Below are positions 7,605 through 15,184 of a stretch of DNA of 34,639 nucleotides, in pieces. The DNA is from an uncultured Bacteroidales bacterium (GTDB lineage: Bacteria; Bacteroidota; Bacteroidia; Bacteroidales; Paludibacteraceae): NCBI GenBank assembly GCA_902792535.1, contig CADAZU010000024.1, forward strand, positions 1 through 34,639. The letters run 5' to 3'. A program made the position numbers and the translations under genes. The notes under the pieces were generated by a model. That model saw only the letters and a program-made list of their open reading frames with translations, made no database searches and was not told where the DNA came from. Numbering within the stretch: position 1 is the first letter of the stretch; every line of letters begins with the position of its first letter.

Positions 7605-8173
7605 ATCAGGACAGCGACATATTACTATGGATCAACGGTCATTATTCTGAATGGATGGATGCGTTGATGTGGACGATTAGTGCGGCAAAAACATGGATTC
7701 CGCTTTATGTGCTGCTGGTAGGATTGATTGCTTGGAAATACCGCAGTTGGAAGACGGTGTTGGTGATTTTGGTGGGTTTTGGTATTGCGGTGGGGCTGAG
7801 CGATTTCGTATGCAGCGGAGTGATCAAACCGATTGTGTGCAGGCTGCGTCCGACGCACGAACCGACGCTCGATCCGCTGCATCTGGTGAACGGATACACG
7901 GGCGGAAGATACGGTTTTTGTTCCTCTCATGCGGCGAACACGATGGCGGTGGGACTGCTATTCAGCCTGCTGTACCGAAATAAAATAGCCACCGCAGGTC
8001 TGATGACCTGGGTGGCGATGAATTGCTATAGCCGGATGTATCTCGGGGTGCATTACCCCTCCGATATCATTGTTGGTCTGCTGGTTGGGGTGCTGTGGGC
8101 GGTGCTTGTCTTTGCCGCATTAAGGTATTGGCTCCGCGTGGACGTCGCGGCTGCTCGGCAGGGTGGTTCATAA
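7601..8173 (+). CDS. PAP2-superfamily membrane phosphatase, 190 aa
   Basis: This is an integral membrane acid phosphatase, probably acting on undecaprenyl pyrophosphate or another lipid phosphate. The three PAP2 motifs are present: KPIVCRLRP (KX6RP), CSSHAANT (the PSGH motif as SSH), and SRMYLGVHYPSD (SRX5HX3D). Four to five hydrophobic helices are visible. The C-terminal tail after the last helix (LRVDVAAARQGGS) is encoded in DNA that also encodes, on the other strand, the end of the small exported protein at 8067-8474. That is an overlap of 107 bases. BacA-type function in the lipid carrier cycle is possible but unproven. Confidence 0.9.
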   Translation: MNQDSDILLWINGHYSEWMDALMWTISAAKTWIPLYVLLVGLIAWKYRSWKTVLVILVGFGIAVGLSDFVCSGVIKPIVCRLRPTHEPTLDPLHLVNGYTGGRYGFCSSHAANTMAVGLLFSLLYRNKIATAGLMTWVAMNCYSRMYLGVHYPSDIIVGLLVGVLWAVLVFAALRYWLRVDVAAARQGGS

Positions 8174-8474
8174 ACCGCTCGAACTCTTCCTTCGTCAGGA
8201 GTTGTTTCAGCTCGTTGTAGATGGCTTGCATGCGCTCCATGTTCTCCGCGCGGCTCAGACCCTTCTGGCGATACTTGGCATACTTCAGGTGCATACGATA
8301 AATCGTGTCAATGCGTACAGAGTCGTGAATGCCCAACTCGCGCACTAAACGCGTCGTCTGCTTCAGAGCCTCCTCCTCGGGAGTGCGCTGAGGATGATCA
8401 CCGGCAGGCTCTTGCGCCCATAAACAGCCCGAAATAAGGGCGATAGATAGAATTAAAAATAGTTTTTTGAACAT
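8067..8474 (-). CDS. Small exported protein, Spy/CpxP-like in build, 135 aa
   Basis: An N-terminal signal peptide (MFKKLFLILSIALISGCLWAQ) is followed by a helical, charged domain with a KEEFERFM segment like the LTxxQ-type helices of Spy/CpxP-like periplasmic proteins; this resemblance is weak. The C-terminus is Pro/Gln/Arg-rich (PRRPRG...PPTAPQPADQQ). It converges on and overlaps the PAP2 gene by 107 bases with no terminator between. It diverges from the permease gene at 8531 across a 56-base spacer made of 10-base repeats. No TTTGC-type promoter is visible for it. Confidence 0.75.
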   Translation of the reverse strand: MFKKLFLILSIALISGCLWAQEPAGDHPQRTPEEEALKQTTRLVRELGIHDSVRIDTIYRMHLKYAKYRQKGLSRAENMERMQAIYNELKQLLTKEEFERFMNHPAEQPRRPRGANTLMRQRQAPPTAPQPADQQ

Positions 8475-8480
8475 ACATTA

Positions 8481-8530
8481 TAGGTTGTCCTAGGTTCACC
8501 TAGGTATTCCTAAAATTCACTACAAAAATC
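8481..8530. repeat. Ten-base tandem repeat abutting the permease start codon
   Basis: Five consecutive 10-base units start at 8481, 8491, 8501, 8511 and 8521. The first three share TAGGT and all but the last end in pyrimidine-rich NNNC; the last two are degenerate. The array ends exactly at ATG 8531. The CTAG core recalls the 9-base repeats before groES and dnaK. Confidence 0.7.
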
Positions 8531-9781
8531 ATGCCGAAGATACCCGAAATAGCATTGGCAATGCGACTTTATTTTTCCGCCGAAGAAGAGGGACGTCATT
8601 CGCGTCCTGCCATTCGCGTGGCGTTGGCAGGAATGGTGGTCGGCGTGATGGTAATGATTTTGACGATCTGTATCGTCGTGGGATTCAAGCAGACGGTAAC
8701 ACAAAAAGTAGCGGGATTCGGTGCGCATATACAAGTTGTGTCGTTCGACAACAACAACACGTACGACCTTCAGCCGATCCCGGTGTCGGACTCGCTGTTG
8801 ACGAAACTCAGTGAGTATCCCCATGTCGTGGCGGCAGCGCCGTTTGTGACCAAGCCGGGGATGCTTAAGACGGACAGCGCGTTTCACGGCATGGTACTGA
8901 AGGGCACGGATTATTGGTCTTTTTTCGCTCATAATTTAGTAGAGGGTGAGTTGCCCGTCGAACCCAATCAAGTGCTTCTCTCCCGTGCGGTGGCGAGTGA
9001 TCTATGTTTGGAGGTGGGCGATCCGGTCTTTGCTTATTTCGTGGACGAGAGCGATGTGCGCGCGCGGCGGTTTAGTATATCGGGTATCTACGAAACGGGT
9101 TTCTCTCAATTCGACGAACTGTTTGTCGTAGCTCCGCTTGAGACGGCGCAGCGGCTTTTGAGAGTCTCTCATCCAGCCGAAGAGGAAGGGGCTTACTACT
9201 CCGGCGTGGAAATTTTGGTGGACGACACGCGATACCTGGACGAGACGGCGGACCGCATCTATTTTGCTACGGTGAACCATCTGGACGAGGACGGGTATAA
9301 TGTCTATTATGTCCAGACATTGAAGGAGCAGAACCCTGCTATCTTCGCCTGGCTGGATCTGCTGGATATGAATGTGGTGGTCATTATTATCTTAATGCTC
9401 CTTGTAGCAGGTTTCAATATCGTCTCGGGGCTCATCATATTGATTTTGGACGGTGTGCAAGTGATCGGTACGCTGAAGGCGCTGGGTGCAAATAACCGTT
9501 TTGTGCGCAGGGTCTTTTTGGCGCAAGCAGCGCTCCTGATCGGCAAGGGTGTGCTCTATGGAAATATATGGGGTTTCGGTTTGGCGGCAATTCAGTATTT
9601 CGCGCATCTCATTCCGCTCGACGCAGCGACGTATTATGTCTCTTATGTGCCGATTGCATTCCCTTGGGGATGGCTGGTGGCGCTGAATATAATGACCATT
9701 GTATTGTCGCTGTTGATCCTTCTTTTGCCGTCTATGATCATTGCGAAAATCAGCCCTGCAAGGGTGATGCACTTCGAGTAA
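8531..9781 (+). CDS. ABC transporter permease, FtsX/LolC-LolE type, 416 aa
   Basis: This is the membrane subunit of an ABC exporter of the lipoprotein-release (LolC/E) type. One helix lies near residues 28-50. A large periplasmic MacB-like domain (about 55-270) follows, then three C-terminal helices (about 277-306, 325-353, 372-400) in the FtsX arrangement. The ending SPARVMHFE is typical of Bacteroidota members. The cognate ATPase is not in the window, so it must be encoded elsewhere. The ATG directly follows the 10-base repeat. A GSCFA gene follows after 25 bases, probably in the same transcript. Confidence 0.88.
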   Translation: MPKIPEIALAMRLYFSAEEEGRHSRPAIRVALAGMVVGVMVMILTICIVVGFKQTVTQKVAGFGAHIQVVSFDNNNTYDLQPIPVSDSLLTKLSEYPHVVAAAPFVTKPGMLKTDSAFHGMVLKGTDYWSFFAHNLVEGELPVEPNQVLLSRAVASDLCLEVGDPVFAYFVDESDVRARRFSISGIYETGFSQFDELFVVAPLETAQRLLRVSHPAEEEGAYYSGVEILVDDTRYLDETADRIYFATVNHLDEDGYNVYYVQTLKEQNPAIFAWLDLLDMNVVVIIILMLLVAGFNIVSGLIILILDGVQVIGTLKALGANNRFVRRVFLAQAALLIGKGVLYGNIWGFGLAAIQYFAHLIPLDAATYYVSYVPIAFPWGWLVALNIMTIVLSLLILLLPSMIIAKISPARVMHFE

Positions 9782-9806
9782 TGAATAATGAATATTTTTC
9801 GGCAGG

Positions 9807-10682
9807 ATGCTTAAATTACAGACCATAGTAGATATCAAGCCGTCGGAATGGCAGATCGGGTATGAGGATCGGGTTCTGATGCTGGGTTCGTGTTTTGCGG
9901 ACGAGATGGGTGAGCAGATGCGCCGCCGCGGTCTGCACGTCACTTCTAATCCTTTCGGCACGCTCTATAACCCGCTGTCGATCGCGCAAGCTGTCAATTC
10001 TCAATTTTCAATTCTTAGCCCCTCAGGGGCACGATTATTTCTCAATTCTCAATTGGTTGAGTACGGCGGTCTTTGGCACTCGATGGATCACCATGGTTCG
10101 TTCTCACGTCCTACAAAAGAGGAGGCGGAAGCGGCTGTGGCGCAGTCCGTTGAGGAAATGCAGAAGGCTTTGAGTGATGCCTCCGTAGTGATTGTTACTT
10201 TCGGCTCCGCGTGGGTGTATGAGATGGAGGGCAGGGTTGTTGCTAACTGTCATAAAATGCCGGAGGCGTGGTTTAGGCGCCGCCGTCTGTCGGTCGATGA
10301 GATCGTCGAAGCTTGGCGTCCGATAGTGAACCGCTATCCCGACAAACATTGGCTTTTCACCGTTTCTCCCATCCGTCATATCCGCGACGGGTTGCACGAG
10401 AACCAGCTGAGCAAAGCTACGCTACTGATGGCAATAGAGGAACTTATCAATCACCCGTTACCAATCACCAGAAAAATCTCTTATTTCCCTTCCTATGAGA
10501 TCGTGCAGGACGAATTGCGCGACTATAGGTTCTATGCGGATGATTTAGTGCATCCTTCTTCTCTTGCGGTGAATTATATCTGGGAGCGTTTTGCGGATAC
10601 TTATTGCTCGCCCGCTACACGCAATGAGATGCTTATTCAACTCAAGCGGTGGAAGAGCGAGCAGCATATTCCGTTACATTAG
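9807..10682 (+). CDS. GSCFA-domain protein, 291 aa
   Basis: The family is named for the motif GSCFA, seen here as MLGSCFADEMGEQM near residue 27. SNPFGTLYNPLSI, a second conserved block, follows. GSCFA proteins are SGNH-hydrolase-like and widespread in Bacteroidota; their substrate is unknown. Residues of about 63-83 (FSILSPSGARLFLNSQ) are encoded by an unusual AT-rich repeat with a GC hairpin (9995-10056) that looks inserted in frame. It is the second gene of the permease operon, and a strong terminator follows. Confidence 0.9.
   Translation: MLKLQTIVDIKPSEWQIGYEDRVLMLGSCFADEMGEQMRRRGLHVTSNPFGTLYNPLSIAQAVNSQFSILSPSGARLFLNSQLVEYGGLWHSMDHHGSFSRPTKEEAEAAVAQSVEEMQKALSDASVVIVTFGSAWVYEMEGRVVANCHKMPEAWFRRRRLSVDEIVEAWRPIVNRYPDKHWLFTVSPIRHIRDGLHENQLSKATLLMAIEELINHPLPITRKISYFPSYEIVQDELRDYRFYADDLVHPSSLAVNYIWERFADTYCSPATRNEMLIQLKRWKSEQHIPLH
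9995..10056. repeat. Heptamer repeat plus hairpin inside the GSCFA gene
   Basis: CAATTCT-type 7-base units start at 9995, 10002 and 10009, and again at 10043 and 10050. Between the two sets lies a GC hairpin, GCCCC-TCA-GGGGC (10018-10030). The segment stays in frame. Confidence 0.7.
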
Positions 10683-10696
10683 AGTATAAAAAAATC

Positions 10697-10727
10697 AATC
10701 TGCATGAAAAAATGCAGATTTTTTTTG
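10697..10727 (+). terminator. Terminator after the GSCFA gene
   Basis: A perfect 9-bp stem (AATCTGCAT 10697-10705, ATGCAGATT 10712-10720) with a GAAAAA loop is followed by a run of T. It is a classic intrinsic terminator. Confidence 0.9.
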
Positions 10728-10747
10728 TGTATATCAAAAAATATTCG

Positions 10748-10756
10748 TATCTTTGC
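10748..10756 (+). promoter_or_regulatory. Promoter of the exported-protein operon (TATCTTTGC)
   Basis: TTG lies 23 bases upstream of the TA. The transcript should start near 10763, about 30 bases before ATG 10794, which rules out an upstream in-frame ATG inside the preceding terminator. Confidence 0.75.
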
Positions 10757-10793
10757 GCGGAAATTTATTTATTTACTTATAAATCAAAGCCCT

Positions 10794-11441
10794 ATGAGCG
10801 AATTCAATGACATTAACAGCAATGCTTTCGGTAATTTCGAAGGCACAGCAGCAGAGGAAGCCAGCCCAGCCGATATCTTCGGTAGAGCCGAACAAGCATC
10901 TGTAACCCCACCCCCTCCGGTGGAGCCTGTAGAACCCGTTATGGGACCGAAAGGATCCTTTGAGCCCAAAGGGTCTGCGGAGTTTAAAGGCGAGCCGGAT
11001 AAGAAGGACAATAAGAAGTTCCAGTGGATCGGTATAGGAGTGGCGGTTGTTGCCATCGTTGTATGTGCCCTTCTGTTCATGCCGGGTAGCAAAGAGGAGC
11101 AGTCCCAAGAGGCTGCAGTTGAGGCAGTAGCTCCGGCAGAAGAGCCGGCAGCCAAAGTGCAAGCATCCCAGCCTGCGGCGCAACCCGCCGCTAAACCGAG
11201 CGCTTCGGCTAACAAACTGGACTATGGTCAGTGGTCCGGTTCGTGGAAGGGCGGAAAGCCGAATGGAGTGGGTACGATGCGCTATACCAAATCGCATCTG
11301 ATTGACTCCCGCGACCCGCAACACCGCACCGCCGAGAAAGGCGACTATATCATCGGTGAGTTCGTGGACGGCAAGTTGGTACAGGGCGTGTGGTACGACT
11401 CCGCCAATAATGTGAAGGGTAGTATTATTATCGGAATGTGA
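10794..11441 (+). CDS. Membrane-anchored MORN-like protein, 215 aa
   Basis: An acidic, Pro-rich cytoplasmic N-terminus (about 75 residues) precedes one membrane helix (about 78-96). An Ala/Pro/Glu-rich linker follows, then a C-terminal MORN-like region: YGQWSGSWKGGKPNGVGTM at 144-162, then a second partial repeat (IIGEFVDGKLVQGVWYD). MORN repeats usually bind membranes or partner proteins. I start at ATG 10794 because the promoter lies just upstream and an earlier in-frame ATG sits in the terminator of the preceding gene. It is first of a five-gene operon ending at 15154; its partners are exported proteins, so it could be their membrane anchor. Confidence 0.8.
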   Translation: MSEFNDINSNAFGNFEGTAAEEASPADIFGRAEQASVTPPPPVEPVEPVMGPKGSFEPKGSAEFKGEPDKKDNKKFQWIGIGVAVVAIVVCALLFMPGSKEEQSQEAAVEAVAPAEEPAAKVQASQPAAQPAAKPSASANKLDYGQWSGSWKGGKPNGVGTMRYTKSHLIDSRDPQHRTAEKGDYIIGEFVDGKLVQGVWYDSANNVKGSIIIGM

Positions 11442-12241
11442 TGCGCTGCCGCAGTGGCATATCGGCTCTCTTGCTGTTGCTCGGACTGAGCGTCCGAGCG
11501 GCAGGGGTGCCTTGCGCTACTGACCATCCGCAGATATGCGATTTCTTAGATCGCTATATCGCGTCCTTGCGTGCATGGGACGAACCGAATGTCTCCGTTT
11601 ATCAGAAGATGTATGACGATAAGTTCGTCGTACTGTCCGGCTCTATTGAAGCACTGGATGCGGCTACGGATACCACGGCTTTTTCCCTTCGGAGGTATGA
11701 CGACAAGGCGTACGAGGTAACATGGGCGAATGGCGTTGATACGCTCCTGTGTGTTACTTTCCCCATCTCCTATGAACTGATTTGGGGGCTATCCCTGCCG
11801 GAGATAGAGAAGCAGATGCCTTCCCGCATTGCCGCAGCTCCCGAACGCAAACAGCGTCTCGACACGGTTCGTTTCCCCGAAATCAATCTGCCTTCGCCCT
11901 CTGCGCTCGATACTACGATCCTTCGACTCTTCTGCGGAGAGGAGAGAAAGAATTATCTGCTCCAAATCACCCAGTCCCTCTATGGATTCAAGCAGGCACA
12001 CTATACCGTCTCCTTGGAGCAGTGGCTCAATTATCTGGCGGCGGAGCAGATGAGTTGTTTCGCTGCGATCGAAGAGGAGTCCGAAGAGAGCCTGCGGGTG
12101 CTCGTTATTGCTCAAAACAACGACTTGGCATACCGGCATGTCCTCTCTGTTTGGGTTCCGCGGAAGCTCCTTTCAGGGGACGACGGGATACTGGAGACGA
12201 GCCTTACGGCATTCATACCGATCCATAATATCAAACAATAA
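11441..12241 (+). CDS. Exported protein of unknown function, 266 aa
   Basis: A signal peptide (MRCRSGISALLLLLGLSVRAAG) precedes a domain with several Trp/Tyr-rich strands. No family is recognised. The ATG at 11441 shares one base with the stop of the MORN gene; a GTG at 11438 is also possible. The protein has a Glu/Asp-rich patch (IEEESEESLRVLVIAQNND) and ends in NIKQ. Translational coupling to the MORN protein suggests a shared job in the envelope. Confidence 0.75.
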   Translation: MRCRSGISALLLLLGLSVRAAGVPCATDHPQICDFLDRYIASLRAWDEPNVSVYQKMYDDKFVVLSGSIEALDAATDTTAFSLRRYDDKAYEVTWANGVDTLLCVTFPISYELIWGLSLPEIEKQMPSRIAAAPERKQRLDTVRFPEINLPSPSALDTTILRLFCGEERKNYLLQITQSLYGFKQAHYTVSLEQWLNYLAAEQMSCFAAIEEESEESLRVLVIAQNNDLAYRHVLSVWVPRKLLSGDDGILETSLTAFIPIHNIKQ

Positions 12242-12253
12242 AATCCTATTACT

Positions 12254-13210
12254 ATGCGAAAATATCTCTTTTCTATTTTGATGCTTCTGCCCGTCTTCGC
12301 GATGGCAAATGTGCAAATCACCATCTCCGACGGTCTGGAGAATGAAGCTGTGCGGGCTAAGATAGAGCGCGATTTGTCTGCTCTGCTGACCGAGATCAAC
12401 GATGCACAGACCGGAGGACGTGCACTCAATCTGGCTGCTTTCCGTCTTACTCCTTCGATCCAGCTCTCCCTCTCTATGCTGTGGGAGAATGCGCCTTTCG
12501 TATGCACCGAAGAGAATATCTCGGAGCATTGTATCACGACCGGAACCGGATACCAGATCCGCAATATTCCGCTGATGATGAAACCCCGCGAGGATCGTTC
12601 GTTCAACGAGCAGGAGTATCAGGAAGCGGTCGTCAGCTTCGACACCCGCGGCAACATGGAGTCTTTCTATCTCTCCCTCAGCAATAATCTCTATCAGGCG
12701 GTCATCAAGTCCAACAAGCAGATCACCGACCTTCGCCGCCGTCAGCTGATTCTCGACTACGTAGAGCAGTTCAGAACGTCCTATAATACCAAGGATATCA
12801 ATTTCCTGGAGCAGGTCTTCTCGGACGACGCCCTGATCATCACAGGCAAAGTGATTTCCCGCAAGAAAGACAATATCGCTCTGCCGGATAAGATCGTCTA
12901 TAAGAAACAGTCCAAGCAAGAGTATCTGACCAATCTCCGCCGGACTTTTGCCAACAATGCTTATATCCGCGTTACGTTCGATGATATCAAGGTGCTCCGC
13001 CATCCTGTGAACCCGCATTTCTACGGCGTTACGCTCCATCAGGGTTATACTTCGTCCCGCTATCACGACGAGGGGTATCTCTTCCTCCTGTGGGACTTCA
13101 CCAACGAGAACCAGCCTCAGATCCACGTCCGTACATGGCAGCCGGACCAGCTCAACGGTTCGCGCATTCCGGACGACGAGATCTTCAGTCTCAATGATTT
13201 TGATATTTAA
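12254..13210 (+). CDS. Exported protein with a probable NTF2-like C-terminal domain, 318 aa
   Basis: The signal peptide is MRKYLFSILMLLPVFAMA. The N-terminal half (about 20-160) is unassigned. From about residue 165 (ILDYVEQFRTSYNTKDINFLEQVFSDDALIITG in two parts) the pattern resembles NTF2/SnoaL-like domains, with a helix, an acidic loop and a later strand pair (GYLFLLWDF...IHVRTWQP). Such domains are often small-molecule binding or dimerisation units. It lies 12 bases after the previous gene in the exported-protein operon. Confidence 0.75.
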   Translation: MRKYLFSILMLLPVFAMANVQITISDGLENEAVRAKIERDLSALLTEINDAQTGGRALNLAAFRLTPSIQLSLSMLWENAPFVCTEENISEHCITTGTGYQIRNIPLMMKPREDRSFNEQEYQEAVVSFDTRGNMESFYLSLSNNLYQAVIKSNKQITDLRRRQLILDYVEQFRTSYNTKDINFLEQVFSDDALIITGKVISRKKDNIALPDKIVYKKQSKQEYLTNLRRTFANNAYIRVTFDDIKVLRHPVNPHFYGVTLHQGYTSSRYHDEGYLFLLWDFTNENQPQIHVRTWQPDQLNGSRIPDDEIFSLNDFDI

Positions 13211-13227
13211 TCGTTATTATCATATCT

Positions 13228-14313
13228 ATGAAAAAATTAATACTCTTATTCTTCGCCTTTTGTTCCCTCGCGCTCTATGCGCAAGAGGAGGGAATGGCGG
13301 TAGTCTCTTTTAAACAGGATCTGCAGGATCTCGCTGCACGCACCTCGCCGCGTTTCGACATGGACAGCGACCTGTGCGCACTGGTTAAGATTCAGGTTCT
13401 ATGCGAAGATCCCATTACCTTCCAGGGCAGTTATATCTTAGGACCCGCAGAAAAACACCAGAATGAATACTGGGTATATATGGCGAAGGGAGCGAAGAAG
13501 GTCTCTGTTTCCCATCCCCGTTATGAGGTGTTGCCGGTACTCTTTGCCGAAGCGTCTTCAGGTGAGATTAAATCGCTGGAGATCGGTTCGACTTACCGGC
13601 TGGTGATCTCTGTACCGGAGAAAGAGGTGGACACCGTTCTGGTAGCTGAGTCCTTCGAGGCGAAGCTGGAAGAGGCAAGACGCCTGTATAAGGATCGCTT
13701 TGAACATTCCGACTCGGAGTATTTCCGCAAGGCGGCAGGCATGTACGACGCGGCAATGAAGCATACCGACTGTCCGTCCGAGATGTTGCAACCCCTGCAG
13801 GACGAATATGACAATATGCGGTATATGCGTAAGTTTACTTTCCTCTACGAGAAAGCGAACCGCATCGCTTCGGAGCAAGCTGCTACGTATGGCTATAACT
13901 CGGATTCGACTTATCACTACCTCCAGTTGGCGTACAAGGCAGCGCTCAAACTATCCCAGAAATACCCGCAGTCCAAGCCTTTCAAACAAATGACCTCTAC
14001 TGCGCAGGAGAAACTCACTTCCCATCCGCTCGGTCAGACCACCAAGAAAGTGACCGTTACCAAAACGCGTCCTTCCGCTCATGGCGTAGTGACCTTGCGC
14101 AAATCCACGATGGCACTCAATACCATCTCTATCTATGCCTGCACGGAGGCTAAACCCAAAGCCAAGTCGCCGAAGAAACTTGTCGGTTCTGTGCGAGCAG
14201 ACGGATCTTATTCTGTGATCCTGCCGGACGGGTATGACTATATTATCCTGGATGGCGAAAAAGCGGCACACCATGTACCCGCTGCGGACTCCGAAATCAA
14301 CATTACTTTATAA
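13228..14313 (+). CDS. Exported protein with PEGA-like segments, 361 aa
   Basis: The signal peptide is MKKLILLFFAFCSLALYAQ. An N-terminal beta-rich part follows, whose KKVSVSHPRYEVLPV and IGSTYRLVISVP recall PEGA-type domains. A helical middle (about 140-260) contains TPR-like segments around tyrosines. The C-terminal beta domain (GVVTLRKSTMALNTISIYA...DGSYSVILPDGYDYIIL) resembles a carboxypeptidase-regulatory or similar sandwich. No enzymatic motif is seen. It is the fourth gene of the operon, 17 bases after its neighbour. Confidence 0.75.
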   Translation: MKKLILLFFAFCSLALYAQEEGMAVVSFKQDLQDLAARTSPRFDMDSDLCALVKIQVLCEDPITFQGSYILGPAEKHQNEYWVYMAKGAKKVSVSHPRYEVLPVLFAEASSGEIKSLEIGSTYRLVISVPEKEVDTVLVAESFEAKLEEARRLYKDRFEHSDSEYFRKAAGMYDAAMKHTDCPSEMLQPLQDEYDNMRYMRKFTFLYEKANRIASEQAATYGYNSDSTYHYLQLAYKAALKLSQKYPQSKPFKQMTSTAQEKLTSHPLGQTTKKVTVTKTRPSAHGVVTLRKSTMALNTISIYACTEAKPKAKSPKKLVGSVRADGSYSVILPDGYDYIILDGEKAAHHVPAADSEINITL

Positions 14314-14335
14314 ATCCTTATATTAATAAAATCCT

Positions 14336-15154
14336 ATGAAAAAGATTTTTTCTTACTTACTGTTGGCTATAGTAGCCATGTTCTCCCTTCAAGTGTCGGC
14401 TGCGAAGCCTAAAAAAGAGAAAGCTCCCTATGTATGGGATTGGGATGGTACCCGAACCGGAAATCAGACGTTTGACACCTATCTGGACGATGTGACGAAG
14501 ATATGGAAGGAGATAGAGGAGTACGAGAAGACGTTCGCCAAATTTACGTACCATGTAGATACGATGGCTTACAATGACAAGTATTATCTGCTGGCGTACA
14601 TGACTGACTCGGTTGGCAATATCGTTACTCGTTCGCAAGTGAACTGGCAGGTTTATCACTCTGTCCTTTCGGCTACGAACATTGTGCTGGATGCCACCAC
14701 GGCTTCTCTCTCTACGGCTACCGCTACGCTGGAGTTGCCGAACCTCGGACTCAATGCATTTACTTATGCCAAATATGTCAAGGGTGGTCCGATGGTGATT
14801 GCCAAAGGAATGAAAGAGATCGGCGCGATCGCGAAAGTCAATAAAGCCAATGCCAAGTCATGGAAGGCGATGAAGACCGCAGCAGTCGATCCTGCTACAT
14901 TCGGTTGCTTCGACGAAGAGACGGTCAAGGCGATGAATAAGTGCTGTTTCTTCAAAGAGGTGGTAGAGACCGATCCCGAATATACGGCAATCGAGTCCGT
15001 TCAGTCCACCAAGACGCCGGAGGAGCTGAAGGCAGAAGCCGATCGTATCGGTAACACCTTCGCGGAGGCTACCATCCTGCCGGAGGACAAGAATCAGAGT
15101 CTTGACGACGAGTCCTTTGACGAGTTAGATACAGAGGAGACCGAAGCAGCATAA
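14336..15154 (+). CDS. Exported protein of unknown function, 272 aa
   Basis: The signal peptide is MKKIFSYLLLAIVAMFSLQVSAA. A short basic stretch (KPKKEK) and a Trp-rich segment (YVWDWDGTRTGN) follow. The middle is helical and Ala/Thr-rich (ATTASLSTATATLELPNLGLNAF). The C-terminus is strongly acidic (SLDDESFDELDTEETEAA). I recognise no family. It is the last gene of the operon, directly before a bidirectional terminator. Confidence 0.75.
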   Translation: MKKIFSYLLLAIVAMFSLQVSAAKPKKEKAPYVWDWDGTRTGNQTFDTYLDDVTKIWKEIEEYEKTFAKFTYHVDTMAYNDKYYLLAYMTDSVGNIVTRSQVNWQVYHSVLSATNIVLDATTASLSTATATLELPNLGLNAFTYAKYVKGGPMVIAKGMKEIGAIAKVNKANAKSWKAMKTAAVDPATFGCFDEETVKAMNKCCFFKEVVETDPEYTAIESVQSTKTPEELKAEADRIGNTFAEATILPEDKNQSLDDESFDELDTEETEAA

Positions 15155-15184
15155 AAAAATGGAGCCGTGCGCTCCATTTTTTTT
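15153..15184. terminator. Bidirectional terminator between the exported-protein operon and valS
   Basis: ATGGAGC and GCTCCAT form a 7-bp stem with loop CGTGC, with A7 before and T8 after, so it works in both directions. The valS stop codon lies at its edge. Confidence 0.9.

Noticed and set aside
10704-10793. Longer N-terminus for the MORN-like protein
   Set aside because: The extra codons lie in the terminator hairpin and promoter of the operon, so they are not transcribed from it.
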